The notes: generated by a model not told the origin, from the sequence alone. A DNA stretch of 6,791 nt from Massilia sp. (GCA_003520365.1 DOUW01000141.1:1-6791); one strand, 5' to 3'; shown: positions 1 through 6,490, numbered from the stretch's first letter. Numbers and translations: made by a program.

Positions 1-963
1 CGACAGCTGGAACCAGTCGCGGCAAGTGACGCGGTTGCCGGTCCAGTTGTGGAAGTATTCGTGGCCGACCACGGCCTCGATGCCCTGGAAATCGATGTCG
101 GTGGCGACGCGCGGATTGGCCAGCACGAACTTGGTGTTGAAGATGTTCAGGCCCTTGTTTTCCATCGCGCCCATGTTGAAGTCGCCGACGGCGACGATCA
201 TGAAGCGGTCCAGGTCCAGTTCCAGGCCCCAGCGCTCCTCGTCCCAGCGGATGCTGTTCTTGAGCGACTGCATGGCGTAGTCGGTCTTGTCGAGGTTGCC
301 CTCTTCGACCCAGACCTGGAGCAGGGCCTCGCGCCCATCGGCCAACTTGAATTTTTCTTCCTGGCACACCAGGCGCGCGGCGACCAGGGCGAACAGGTAA
401 GAAGGCTTCTTGAACGGGTCTTCCCACTTGGCGTAATGGCGGCCATCGCCGAGATCGCCTTCCTCGATCAGGTTGCCATTCGACAGCAGCACCGGATATT
501 TTTCCTTGTCGGCGCGCAGCATGACGGTGTACTTGGCCATCACGTCCGGACGGTCCGGGAAATAGGTGATGGCGCGGAAGCCCTCGGCCTCGCACTGGGT
601 ATAGAAGCTGCCGTTCGAGGTGTACAGGCCGTTCAGGGTGGTGTTCAGCTCGGGCGCGCAGATCGTCTCGATCTCGAGCGTCGCCTCCTCGGGTGCGTTC
701 GGGATGGTCAGCAGGCTGCCCTCGATCCGGTAGTCGCTCTCGCCGAGCGTCTTGCCGTTCATGCGCAGCGCCACCAGTTCCAGGTTTTCCCCGTACAGCT
801 CGATTTCGCGCTGGGCGCTGTCGGGATTGCGGCGCATCGTCAGCCGGTTGGCGACGACGGTGCGGGCAGGATCGAGGTCGAAACCGAGCTCGACAGTGTC
901 AACGAGGTAGCTGGGCGGAGTGTAGTCTTTCCGGTAGATCGTCTGGGGCGTATCAGTGCGCAT
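1..963 (-). CDS. pepN: Aminopeptidase N, M1 family (N-terminal 321 residues, cut by window edge)
   Basis: Cytosolic zinc metallopeptidase that removes N-terminal residues from peptides. Reading the minus strand from the ATG at 963 gives an open frame of exactly 321 codons to the left edge; the rest of the usual ~870-880 residues lies outside. Visible landmarks: the N-terminal beta domain opening with YRKDYTPPSY; the substrate-anchoring segment TQCEAEGFR (Q123, E125); the exopeptidase motif GAMEN at 265-269; and the zinc motif HEYFH at 301-305 with catalytic E302, followed by NWTGNRVTCRDWFQL. All sit at a constant offset of +4 from my recollection of E. coli PepN numbering, which supports the chosen start. 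The third zinc ligand Glu should lie just past the edge. The ribosome site is weak (CGGAA about 9 bases upstream). A TAGAAT hexamer at 1008-1003 could be a -10 box, but no good -35 accompanies it. Divergent from the lipoprotein gene. Confidence 0.96.
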   Translation of the reverse strand, partial: MRTDTPQTIYRKDYTPPSYLVDTVELGFDLDPARTVVANRLTMRRNPDSAQREIELYGENLELVALRMNGKTLGESDYRIEGSLLTIPNAPEEATLEIETICAPELNTTLNGLYTSNGSFYTQCEAEGFRAITYFPDRPDVMAKYTVMLRADKEKYPVLLSNGNLIEEGDLGDGRHYAKWEDPFKKPSYLFALVAARLVCQEEKFKLADGREALLQVWVEEGNLDKTDYAMQSLKNSIRWDEERWGLELDLDRFMIVAVGDFNMGAMENKGLNIFNTKFVLANPRVATDIDFQGIEAVVGHEYFHNWTGNRVTCRDWFQLS

Positions 964-1159
964 GGGATTGTTCCGAAAAATACAGTCGAAGAAGAAGGTC
1001 TTATTCTACCAACAAGGTTTGCCTCGGGCGCCCTGATTCTTCCCATCCCGTGTATCGCCATGTGCCATGAGTAACCAGGTGTAAATTTATCTGCGAAAAT
1101 GCGGGTAGAGGCGCAATCTGAGCATCGGGAAAGACCGTCGATATTTTGGAGAGAACAAC

Positions 1160-1795
1160 ATGAAACGCTTGATCATGATGACAGCGGCCGCCGCCATGGC
1201 CCTGTTGCTGGGCGGGTGCGCGACGACTGTCCGCAGCAACGTGACCACCTTCCACCAGTGGCCGGCGCAGATCGAGGACAAGAGCTATGTCTTCGAGGCG
1301 CCGCCGGCCATGGACAACACGCTGGAATACCAGAGCTACCAGAACCTGGTGCGTGGACAACTGGCGCAACTGGGCTTCCGCGAGGCGCCCGCCGCGCCGG
1401 CGGCCCTGAAGGTAGCGATGCGCTTCACCACGACCGAAGTCCCGGTGCGCGTGGTCGAACCGGTGCCGCCGATGTTCAACAGCTTCTCCTACCGCTACGG
1501 CCCGCGCTTCGGCCCGCGCGGGCGCTGGGCCGGCTGGTATCACCCGTTCTACGATCCGTTCTGGAGCCCCTTCCCCGCGTATGAGGTGTCGATCCAGAAC
1601 CAGTACCGCCGCGAGTTGCAGGTCTCGATCAAGGACGCCGGCGACAAGCGCCTGTTCGACGTTACCGTGCACAACATGAGCCGCGAGCTGTCGACCCCGA
1701 GCGTGATGCCGGCGCTGGTGCAAAGCGCCTTTGCGGGCTTCCCGGGACCGAACGGCGGCGTACGGCGCGTGGAGATGAAGCAGCAGAATGGTTGA
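1160..1795 (+). CDS. DUF4136-type outer-membrane lipoprotein
   Basis: 211-residue predicted lipoprotein. Residues 1-19 form a classic lipoprotein signal (KR at 2-3, hydrophobic Ala/Leu core) ending in the lipobox LGGC, with the lipidated cysteine at C20. A21 at the +2 position, rather than Asp, argues for outer-membrane sorting. The mature part, with a CATTVRSNVTTFHQW opening, a KSYVF strand, an amphipathic helix near 55-72 (the NLVRGQLAQLGF region) and two later beta-rich stretches, matches the general plan of DUF4136 proteins, whose function is not established. An aromatic, Gly/Pro/Arg-rich stretch at about 107-141 (many Tyr, Phe and Trp) interrupts the beta-rich part and probably forms an exposed loop. 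The start is fixed by GGAGAG at 1148-1153, six bases before ATG. Transcribed alone: divergent from pepN, with an intrinsic terminator 55 bases after the stop. No clear promoter hexamers were found upstream. The lipoprotein call is firm; the family call is from recognition of the pattern only. Confidence 0.87.
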   Translation: MKRLIMMTAAAAMALLLGGCATTVRSNVTTFHQWPAQIEDKSYVFEAPPAMDNTLEYQSYQNLVRGQLAQLGFREAPAAPAALKVAMRFTTTEVPVRVVEPVPPMFNSFSYRYGPRFGPRGRWAGWYHPFYDPFWSPFPAYEVSIQNQYRRELQVSIKDAGDKRLFDVTVHNMSRELSTPSVMPALVQSAFAGFPGPNGGVRRVEMKQQNG

Positions 1796-1850
1796 ATCGG
1801 CGCAGGCCTGTACAGCCTGCCAAGGATGGAAAAACCCGGCGTAGTGCCTC

Positions 1851-1881
1851 ATGCCAGTCAGCGAAGATGACTGGCATTTTT
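1851..1881 (+). terminator. Rho-independent terminator after the lipoprotein gene
   Basis: A perfect 10-bp stem (ATGCCAGTCA at 1851-1860 with TGACTGGCAT at 1868-1877) closes a 7-base loop GCGAAGA and runs straight into a short T-run (1877-1881). It lies 55 bases after the lipoprotein stop. There is no T-run on the opposite strand, so it acts in the plus direction only. A smaller 6-bp hairpin at 1802-1820 precedes it without a T-run. Confidence 0.82.
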
Positions 1882-1900
1882 CATGGCGCTGTCAGCGTTC

Positions 1901-2015
1901 GCTATGGATGAGCGGTGAACTGTCGAGCTCATTCATTCGTGGCGCCGGATGCGCGATGGCGGAAAGATCACTTGCCGATCATTTGTTTCGCCTTGCGACT
2001 GGGCTCATCCATAGC
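1901..2015. repeat. Perfect 13-bp inverted repeat with 89-bp spacer
   Basis: The left arm GCTATGGATGAGC (1901-1913) is the exact reverse complement of the right arm GCTCATCCATAGC (2003-2015). The match does not extend outward or inward, and no direct target duplication flanks it. The 115-bp unit contains no gene. It could be the ends of a very small non-autonomous element, a long-range RNA stem, or paired operator half-sites. The repeat itself is certain; its function is unknown. Confidence 0.6.
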
Positions 2016-2068
2016 AAGGCGGCCATGAGGCTTTATCGAGCGCTCAAGCACTTTTCATAAAAGAATCT

Positions 2069-2098
2069 TGGACAAATGACCTCGTCCACAGCAATACT
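2069..2098 (+). promoter_or_regulatory. Weak sigma70-like promoter candidate for the deacetylase-like gene
   Basis: TGGACA (2069-2074, five of six to TTGACA) and AATACT (2093-2098, four of six to TATAAT) are 18 bases apart. They sit just after the AT-rich palindrome at 2051-2063, inside the least GC-rich part of the gap. Transcription would start near 2105, giving a leader of about 140 bases before the ATG at 2244. Matches this weak occur by chance. Confidence 0.22.
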
Positions 2099-2243
2099 GA
2101 TGGCGTCGGCACGCAATGGTAACGATGCGAATTGGCGCAGCCGAGCAATGCGGACCAGGTACCACCAGGCATCTACGAGTTCAGGGTTTGTCGAGTGAAA
2201 CCTAAGGCTGGCCAATGGCCTGTCGTCACCACTGGAGCGACAC

Positions 2244-3782
2244 ATGGTAGAGATCACCAACGCCGAAGCATACATGCCGGCTCCCGGTCCAGGTCGCGCA
2301 TCGCGCAGCCCTGCCGGCGGCCCCACGACGCAGCTTTCCACGCGCCAGAGCTTGCTGTCCGCGAGCCCGGCTTCTGTCCCGTATTCGCCGGTCAATCAGC
2401 TCACCAGCGGCCAGCCTCTCGCCATGACCGACAATGTGATCAGCGCAGGTTACATGTTCTCGGATTTTGGCGGCTCGCGCTGCCTTGTGAATGGCACGCC
2501 TTCGCCCGCGCCCATCATTACGCGGGACTATTCGGGCATGGACGCCGAGGGAAATGCCACCGGAATCCTCTCCCGCACAGGTCTGCCGGCCATGATGCTG
2601 GTCGAGCCGGCTTCGGACGCCACGATCCAGCTGGTCCTGTATAACGACGCGCTAGGCGACGTTGCAACCGACGGCCTGATTGGCCTCTGGCTGTACGCCG
2701 ACCTGTCGGCAAAAACCAGCAGTGTGCAGCACTCGCTGGGTATTACTCCCAGCAACAACGGCGATTACAACGACGACAGCTATGCCGTCTATTTCAACGC
2801 CAACCAGGTTCGGCACGGCTGGAACTTCCTGGTACTGAAACAAAAGCACCTTGTCGGGAACATGCCGGCGGTAGAGGCTATCTTTCCCGGCCTGAGTTTC
2901 ACGAAATATGGTACAGGCGCTGGCAGCGAGCTGCTCGACACTACAGGAAATTTCCTGAAAACCCTCTTCATCGACCTGGAGAACTTTGCTGGTTGCAAAC
3001 TCTATTTCGATAGCCTCTGGACCGGCTTCTCCAGCAAACCGCAATTTTGCCTCGGCGTGGACCAGTTGAGCAGCGACGGTATCGACTACGTGCTGCCTGT
3101 CTTCGAAGAATATGGCTGGGTGGGATACGTCGCCGCGCCACGCCGGGTGGTAGGCAACGAAAGCAAGATCATCCGCGACTGGACGCCGGATGCTGCAGGA
3201 GACTACGCGTTTTGCCGGACCTATTACGACGCCGGCTGGGACATCATTAATCATACCGCGAATCACTATAATCTGGCGACCGAAACCAACCCGGCTGCGA
3301 TTCGCTATGAAATCGAGGCGGCAAAATCCTGGTATGCGCAAAGCGGCTTTGTCCGCGGACAGGAGTTCTACGCGTCGCCCCAATCCGGCACCAGCATCCT
3401 GGCCGAAAAAGTCATTACCAATTGCGGCATCAAGCTCCAACGCCACTCGCTGCACTCGAACGTGCATATCACGCCGTTCGGGATCGACAATCCCGCAAGC
3501 GTTGGCTCCATCGATATCGGCAACCATGGGGCGGGCTGGCAGAAATTTTCAGCCATAAAAACGTGGATTGACAACATCGTGCTTTACGGCGCAACAGGTT
3601 TCCCGTTCTGGCATACCGTGACGACACTCGGCGATTCGGGCTCAGGTGAAGACCTGACTGGCGACGACCTGCGCATCACAAAAAGCGCTTTCGAGAAGAC
3701 CATGGCGTATATCCGCCAACTCGAGCTGGCAGGGACTGTGAACGTCACGCGTGGCATGACCGGCTTCTATTACGGAGCATGA
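2244..3782 (+). CDS. Polysaccharide-deacetylase-like (NodB-fold) protein with N-terminal beta domain and altered motif 1
   Basis: 512 residues. By analogy with carbohydrate esterase family 4 it would remove N-acetyl groups from a polysaccharide such as peptidoglycan, chitin or an exopolysaccharide. Layout: residues 1-60, Pro/Ser/Gly-rich and probably disordered; about 60-262, a beta-rich module (GLWLYADLS, the HGWNFLVLKQ strand, KLYFDSLWTG) resembling the jelly-roll sugar-binding domains that often precede such catalytic domains; about 268-500, a NodB-like domain. The zinc motif NHTANH is clear (H337, H341), a motif-3-like stretch lies at 371-384 (RGQEFYASPQ) and a late PFWH gives H457. The usual TFDDG is replaced by GVDQL at 271-275: one Asp (D273) remains and the second, normally a metal ligand, is Gln274. 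Activity is therefore uncertain. There is no signal peptide or membrane segment, which is odd for an envelope enzyme. The start is chosen for GGAG at 2234-2237, six bases before ATG; ATG 2424 is an alternative lacking a good ribosome site. Coupled to the next gene. Confidence 0.85.
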   Translation: MVEITNAEAYMPAPGPGRASRSPAGGPTTQLSTRQSLLSASPASVPYSPVNQLTSGQPLAMTDNVISAGYMFSDFGGSRCLVNGTPSPAPIITRDYSGMDAEGNATGILSRTGLPAMMLVEPASDATIQLVLYNDALGDVATDGLIGLWLYADLSAKTSSVQHSLGITPSNNGDYNDDSYAVYFNANQVRHGWNFLVLKQKHLVGNMPAVEAIFPGLSFTKYGTGAGSELLDTTGNFLKTLFIDLENFAGCKLYFDSLWTGFSSKPQFCLGVDQLSSDGIDYVLPVFEEYGWVGYVAAPRRVVGNESKIIRDWTPDAAGDYAFCRTYYDAGWDIINHTANHYNLATETNPAAIRYEIEAAKSWYAQSGFVRGQEFYASPQSGTSILAEKVITNCGIKLQRHSLHSNVHITPFGIDNPASVGSIDIGNHGAGWQKFSAIKTWIDNIVLYGATGFPFWHTVTTLGDSGSGEDLTGDDLRITKSAFEKTMAYIRQLELAGTVNVTRGMTGFYYGA

Positions 3783-3783
3783 T

Positions 3784-3996
3784 ATGAACATCGATGAAAT
3801 TCGTTTCAGCACAGTATGCTGTGGAGAATGTCATTATGCCGAGATCACTACCACCAGCGGCTATGCGTCTGTTTATCGCGACATCCACAGCGGCGCTTAT
3901 CGCATTCGTAGCTACGGCATCGATAAAATGCCAATCAGTAACGAGTCCGCGATGAGCGCATGCGAATTTACCGACTGGCTAAGCATGAATACCTGA
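3784..3996 (+). CDS. Small protein of unknown function, coupled to the deacetylase-like gene
   Basis: 70 residues, not recognised. Its ATG follows the upstream TGA (3780-3782) by one base, and GGAG at 3774-3777 lies six bases before it inside the end of the upstream gene, so translation is probably coupled. The protein is soluble-looking, with no signal peptide or membrane segment. Cys12, Cys13, Cys16 and His17 cluster near the N-terminus, followed by a Tyr-rich beta-like stretch (GYASVYRD, AYRIRSYG) and an acidic end. The Cys/His cluster could bind metal, but with only one cluster this is speculative. Composition is low-GC for this window: 24 of the 60 bases at 3781-3840 are G or C. It may be an accessory or immunity-like partner of the deacetylase-like protein, inferred only from the coupling. 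Only 37 bases separate its stop from the convergent gene at 4034. Confidence 0.68.
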   Translation: MNIDEIRFSTVCCGECHYAEITTTSGYASVYRDIHSGAYRIRSYGIDKMPISNESAMSACEFTDWLSMNT

Positions 3997-4033
3997 GCAA
4001 TTTCACCGGCCATGCCCGGATGCGGTCTGATCG

Positions 4034-4177
4034 CTACGAGAAATACGCTTCCGATGCGATGGTGATGACGATGACCAGCAGCACAGCCAGAACCAGCACC
4101 ACCAATAAACGTCCAAACCTCGGCGAGCCCGTCTCATCGGGCTCGTCCGGCTCGCGGTCGTCGGAAAACTCCCTCAT
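4034..4177 (-). CDS. Small single-pass membrane protein (47 residues) coupled to qor
   Basis: Start ATG 4177-4175 overlaps the qor stop TGA (4176-4174) as ATGA, and the stop is TAG at 4036-4034. Residues 1-16 are strongly acidic (E3, D6, D7, E9, D11, E12, D14, E15). A short basic patch (R20, R23) comes next, then an 18-residue hydrophobic helix at about 24-41 made almost only of Leu, Val, Ile and Ala, and a short tail ending in YFS. The basic residues before the helix predict the N-terminus in the cytoplasm. No separate ribosome site is visible, so it probably depends on reinitiation after qor. It is not recognised as a named family. The distinct acidic-arm/basic-patch/helix design together with the overlap argues that it is real rather than a chance frame; the length makes this less than certain. 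Confidence 0.65.
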   Translation of the reverse strand: MREFSDDREPDEPDETGSPRFGRLLVVLVLAVLLVIVITIASEAYFS

Positions 4178-5151
4178 GGCAGCAGGATGGTCGAGCCGGT
4201 GGTGCGGCGCGACTCGAGGGCGATGTGGGCTTGTGCCGCCTCGGCCAGCGGGTAACGCTGGTTGATGCCGATCTTGACCTTGCCGCTGGCGACCATCTGG
4301 AACAGGTCGGCGGCCATCGCCTCCAGTTCCGGGCGGGTGGCGGCGTAGGCGCCGAGCGAGGGGCGCGTGATGTAGAGCGATCCACGGGAGGCGAGTTCGT
4401 TCAGCGAGAACGGCGGCACCGCGCCCGAGGAATTGCCGAAGCTGACCATCAGGCCGCGCGGCTGCAGGCAGTCGAGCGAGCGGATGAAGGTGTCCTTGCC
4501 GACCGAATCGTAGACTACCGGCACCTTCTTGCCGCCCGTGATCTCCAGCACGCGCGCCACGATGTCTTCCTCGTTGTAGTTGATGACGTGCGCGGCGCCG
4601 TGCGCCAGGGCGAGTTCCCCCTTCTCTTTCGAACCGACCGTGCCGATCAGGTTCACGCCGAGCGCACGCGCCCACTGGCAGGCGATCAGGCCGACGCCGC
4701 CGGCCGCCGCGTGGAACAGGATGGTCTGGCCCGGCTGCAACTGATACGTGCCGTTGAACAGGTATTGCACCGTCAAGCCCTGCAGCATCATGGCGGCGGC
4801 GGTCTCGAAATCGATCGTGTCCGGCAGCTTCACCAGGATGTCGGCCGGCATGACGCGCAGCGCGCTGTAGGCGCCGTTCGGGCGCCCGGCGTAGGCCACG
4901 CGGTCGCCCGGCCGCACATGGGTGACGCCCTCGCCCACCGCCTCGACCACGCCGGCGCCTTCCTGGCCGAGGCCGGATGGCAGCGGCATCGGGTACAGCC
5001 CGGTGCGGAAGTAGACGTCGATGAAGTTCAGGCCGATCGCATGCTGGCGCACGCGCGCCTCGCCCGGGCCCGGCTCGCCGACCTCGACGTCGACGTATTC
5101 CAGCACCTCCGGTCCGCCGGTCCGGGTCAGTCGGATTGCCTTGGCCATCAT
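4174..5151 (-). CDS. qor: NADPH:quinone oxidoreductase, zeta-crystallin/QorA type (MDR superfamily)
   Basis: 325 residues, full length for QorA (E. coli about 327). Soluble cytoplasmic reductase using NADPH to reduce quinones and possibly other reactive carbonyl or alkenal substrates. Landmarks: the GroES-like N-terminal domain with [15 protein letters not shown] (40-54) and [12 protein letters not shown] (59-70); PGDRVAY (81-87); the Rossmann nucleotide motif [15 protein letters not shown] at 147-161; [10 protein letters not shown] (212-221); [12 protein letters not shown] (234-245); and [10 protein letters not shown] (257-266). The zinc-binding cysteines of alcohol dehydrogenases are absent, as expected for this subgroup. 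Start: AAGGAG lies 8 bases before the first ATG (5151-5149), which also overlaps the mgsA stop as ATGA; the adjacent ATG at 5148 is the alternative. Its own stop overlaps the next gene as ATGA. Transcribed with EamA and mgsA. A link to methylglyoxal chemistry is inference from coupling. Confidence 0.96.
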   Translation of the reverse strand: MMAKAIRLTRTGGPEVLEYVDVEVGEPGPGEARVRQHAIGLNFIDVYFRTGLYPMPLPSGLGQEGAGVVEAVGEGVTHVRPGDRVAYAGRPNGAYSALRVMPADILVKLPDTIDFETAAAMMLQGLTVQYLFNGTYQLQPGQTILFHAAAGGVGLIACQWARALGVNLIGTVGSKEKGELALAHGAAHVINYNEEDIVARVLEITGGKKVPVVYDSVGKDTFIRSLDCLQPRGLMVSFGNSSGAVPPFSLNELASRGSLYITRPSLGAYAATRPELEAMAADLFQMVASGKVKIGINQRYPLAEAAQAHIALESRRTTGSTILLP

Positions 5152-5543
5152 TGTGTCTTCTCCTTGTCGTTGGCATGCATGAGTTGGTTCAGCACCAGGT
5201 GCGCCGTCGCGACATTCGTCGCGCAGGCGACGTCGTGCACGTCGCAGGCGCGCACCAGGGCGTTGATGTCGGGTTCGTGCGGTTGCGGCGTCATCGGATC
5301 GCGGAGAAAAATCACGCAGTCGATCTCCCCCATCACCAGCTGGGCGCCGATCTGCAGGTCGCCGCCGAAGGGGCCCGAGTGCTTGCACTCGACCTCCAGC
5401 CCGAGCTCGTTGATCAGGCGTCCGCCCGTGGTGCCGGTGGCCGACAGCGTGCAGCCGGCCAGGAAGTCCCGGTATTCGGCGGCGAGCGTGATCATGTCGT
5501 CCTTCTTCTTGTCGTGCGCGATGAGTGCGATGCGTGGCTTCAT
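5148..5543 (-). CDS. mgsA: Methylglyoxal synthase
   Basis: 131 residues. Converts dihydroxyacetone phosphate to methylglyoxal and phosphate, a cytosolic bypass of lower glycolysis that relieves sugar-phosphate build-up; enzymes of the family are homohexamers inhibited by phosphate. Motifs: [12 protein letters not shown] (6-17), the phosphate-binding ATGTTG (35-40), [12 protein letters not shown] (56-67), [14 protein letters not shown] (79-92) and [11 protein letters not shown] near the C-terminus. The residues matching E. coli H19, D71, D91, H98 and D101 are present as H10, D62, D82, H89 and D92, a constant offset of nine, so it should be active. It lacks the N- and C-terminal extensions of the 152-residue E. 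coli enzyme. The gene begins 14 bases after the EamA stop, with AGGA overlapping that stop codon and AGAG nearer the ATG. Its stop overlaps the qor start as ATGA. Confidence 0.96.
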   Translation of the reverse strand: MKPRIALIAHDKKKDDMITLAAEYRDFLAGCTLSATGTTGGRLINELGLEVECKHSGPFGGDLQIGAQLVMGEIDCVIFLRDPMTPQPHEPDINALVRACDVHDVACATNVATAHLVLNQLMHANDKEKTQ

Positions 5544-5557
5544 TCTTCGTCTCTTTC

Positions 5558-6478
5558 CTATTTTTTCAGGGACAGCATGTAGATACCCACCAGGACGAGG
5601 CCGGTGCCGGCCAGCTGCACCGCGGTGATCGGCTCGCCCAGCACCAGGGCGCCGAGGAAGAGCGTGGACACCGGGCCGATCATGCCGGCCTGCGAAGCGG
5701 TGGCGGCGCCGATGCGCTGCACCGCGGCCATCGTCATGAACACCGGGAAGATAGTACAGAAAAGTCCATTCACGAGCGAGAGCCCGTATACCGGCAGCGG
5801 CTGCACCAGCAGCGAGGCCGGGCGCAGCAGGAAGAACTGGGCGATGCAGGCGGCGCTCGACACGCACATCGCATACGCCACCAGGCGCAGCGAGCCGATG
5901 CGGCGCACCATCTCGCCCGAGCCGAGCAGGTAGAAGGCGTAGGTCAATGCGGATGCAAGCACGAACAGCGCGCCGACTGCCGTGCTGCCGGCGCCGCCGG
6001 CCAGGTCGTGCACGAACACCAGCACGATGCCGCAGTAGGACAGCGCCAGCGCGCACCACTCGACGGCGGCGATGCGGCGCTTGAAGACCACGGCCGTGAT
6101 CGCCAGCACGAAGGTCGGGGTCAGGAACAGGATCAGGCGCTCGAGCCCGACCGAGATGTACTGCAGGCCCAGGAAATCGAGGTAGCTCGACAGGTAATAG
6201 CCGACCAGCCCGAGGCCGGCGATGCGCCAGCGGTCGGGCCAGCCCAGGGGCGCTTCGGTGCGCATCTTCCAGAGCGCCACGCCAGCGAACACCGGAAGCG
6301 AGAACAACATTCTGAAGGCGATCAAAGTAACTGCATCGATGTGGTAGCGATACAGCAGTTTGGCGACCACAGCCTTCATGGAAAACAAAACGGCGCCACC
6401 GATGGCGATGGCGAGACCGGCAACCAGGCCAGAGTGTGGCGTGGATGCTGCGGATGTGCTTGATGAGTCCTGGGTCAT
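5558..6478 (-). CDS. EamA-family (DMT superfamily) transporter
   Basis: 306-residue inner-membrane protein with ten predicted helices at roughly 18-36, 50-70, 86-105, 112-132, 139-157, 165-186, 198-218, 228-251, 261-281 and 286-304: two tandem EamA repeats of five helices each. Typical repeat features are visible, including [13 protein letters not shown] near the start of helix 4, basic FKRR after it, and [13 protein letters not shown] closing helix 9. Family members export or exchange amino acids, purines and other small metabolites; the substrate cannot be read from sequence. First gene of the minus-strand operon with mgsA, qor and a small membrane protein. No upstream in-frame start exists before a stop at 6508-6506. 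The ATG at 6478 lacks a Shine-Dalgarno site and instead has a TACAAT box six bases upstream, hinting at a leaderless transcript. Confidence 0.93.
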   Translation of the reverse strand: MTQDSSSTSAASTPHSGLVAGLAIAIGGAVLFSMKAVVAKLLYRYHIDAVTLIAFRMLFSLPVFAGVALWKMRTEAPLGWPDRWRIAGLGLVGYYLSSYLDFLGLQYISVGLERLILFLTPTFVLAITAVVFKRRIAAVEWCALALSYCGIVLVFVHDLAGGAGSTAVGALFVLASALTYAFYLLGSGEMVRRIGSLRLVAYAMCVSSAACIAQFFLLRPASLLVQPLPVYGLSLVNGLFCTIFPVFMTMAAVQRIGAATASQAGMIGPVSTLFLGALVLGEPITAVQLAGTGLVLVGIYMLSLKK

Positions 6479-6484
6479 GCGTCG

Positions 6485-6490
6485 ATTGTA
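6485..6490 (-). promoter_or_regulatory. TACAAT -10 box immediately upstream of the EamA start
   Basis: On the minus strand TACAAT (five of six to TATAAT) ends six bases before the A of the EamA ATG, so transcription would begin at or near that A. No Shine-Dalgarno sequence lies between. TTGATT, at 6509-6504, is only 13 bases upstream, too close for a normal -35; with 17-base spacing the hexamer is GAGCTT, which is poor. If real, it would drive the whole EamA-mgsA-qor-small protein operon. Confidence 0.38.

Larger units (their letters stand above)
1796..2243. other. 448-base gene-free region between the lipoprotein and the deacetylase-like gene
   Basis: No convincing gene is seen here. Contents in order: a 6-bp hairpin (GCAGGC 1802-1807 / GCCTGC 1815-1820), the terminator at 1851-1881, a perfect 13-bp inverted repeat with arms at 1901-1913 and 2003-2015, a short AT-rich palindrome CTTTTCATAAAAG at 2051-2063, a weak promoter-like pair at 2069-2098, and the ribosome site GGAG at 2234-2237 for the next gene. 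A 40-codon frame at 2076-2198 has no good ribosome site and is not called as a gene, although its last residues loosely resemble the tail of formylglycine-generating-enzyme-fold domains. The open frames on the minus strand here resemble nothing I know. Confidence 0.6.

Noticed and set aside
49..1074. 341-residue plus-strand open frame opposite pepN
   Set aside because: Antisense shadow of a well-recognised PepN coding frame in GC-rich DNA; no ribosome site and a composition typical of reversed codons.
1802..1820. GCAGGC/GCCTGC hairpin as the lipoprotein terminator
   Set aside because: Only 6 bp of stem and no following T-run; the 10-bp hairpin at 1851-1881 fits far better.
1001..1852. 283-residue minus-strand open frame across the lipoprotein gene and pepN upstream region
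   Set aside because: It covers a gene with a clear lipobox and ribosome site and ignores the intergenic region boundaries; shadow.
1851..2060. 69-codon plus-strand frame after the lipoprotein
   Set aside because: Its start lies inside the terminator stem and it has no ribosome site or recognisable feature.
2051..2063. CTTTTCATAAAAG palindrome as a terminator or operator
   Set aside because: A 5-bp AT-rich stem with a 3-base loop is too weak and too common to call.
2652..3527. 291-residue minus-strand open frame opposite the deacetylase-like gene
   Set aside because: The plus frame carries recognisable motifs and a good ribosome site; the minus frame resembles nothing known.
3820..3834. CGECH in the 70-residue protein as a c-type haem-binding CXXCH motif
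   Set aside because: There is no Sec signal peptide to reach the periplasm and no distal Met/His context; most likely coincidence or a metal-binding cysteine cluster.
3997..4033. Bidirectional terminator between the convergent 70-residue gene and the small membrane protein
   Set aside because: Only a 4-bp CCGG stem around the centre, with no T-run on either strand.
4225..5628. 467-residue plus-strand open frame across qor and mgsA
   Set aside because: It spans two firmly identified minus-strand genes and their junction; His/Arg/Gln-rich shadow sequence.
5525..6463. 312-residue plus-strand open frame opposite the EamA gene
   Set aside because: Shadow of a ten-helix transporter; low-complexity Gln/His/Arg/Ala composition.
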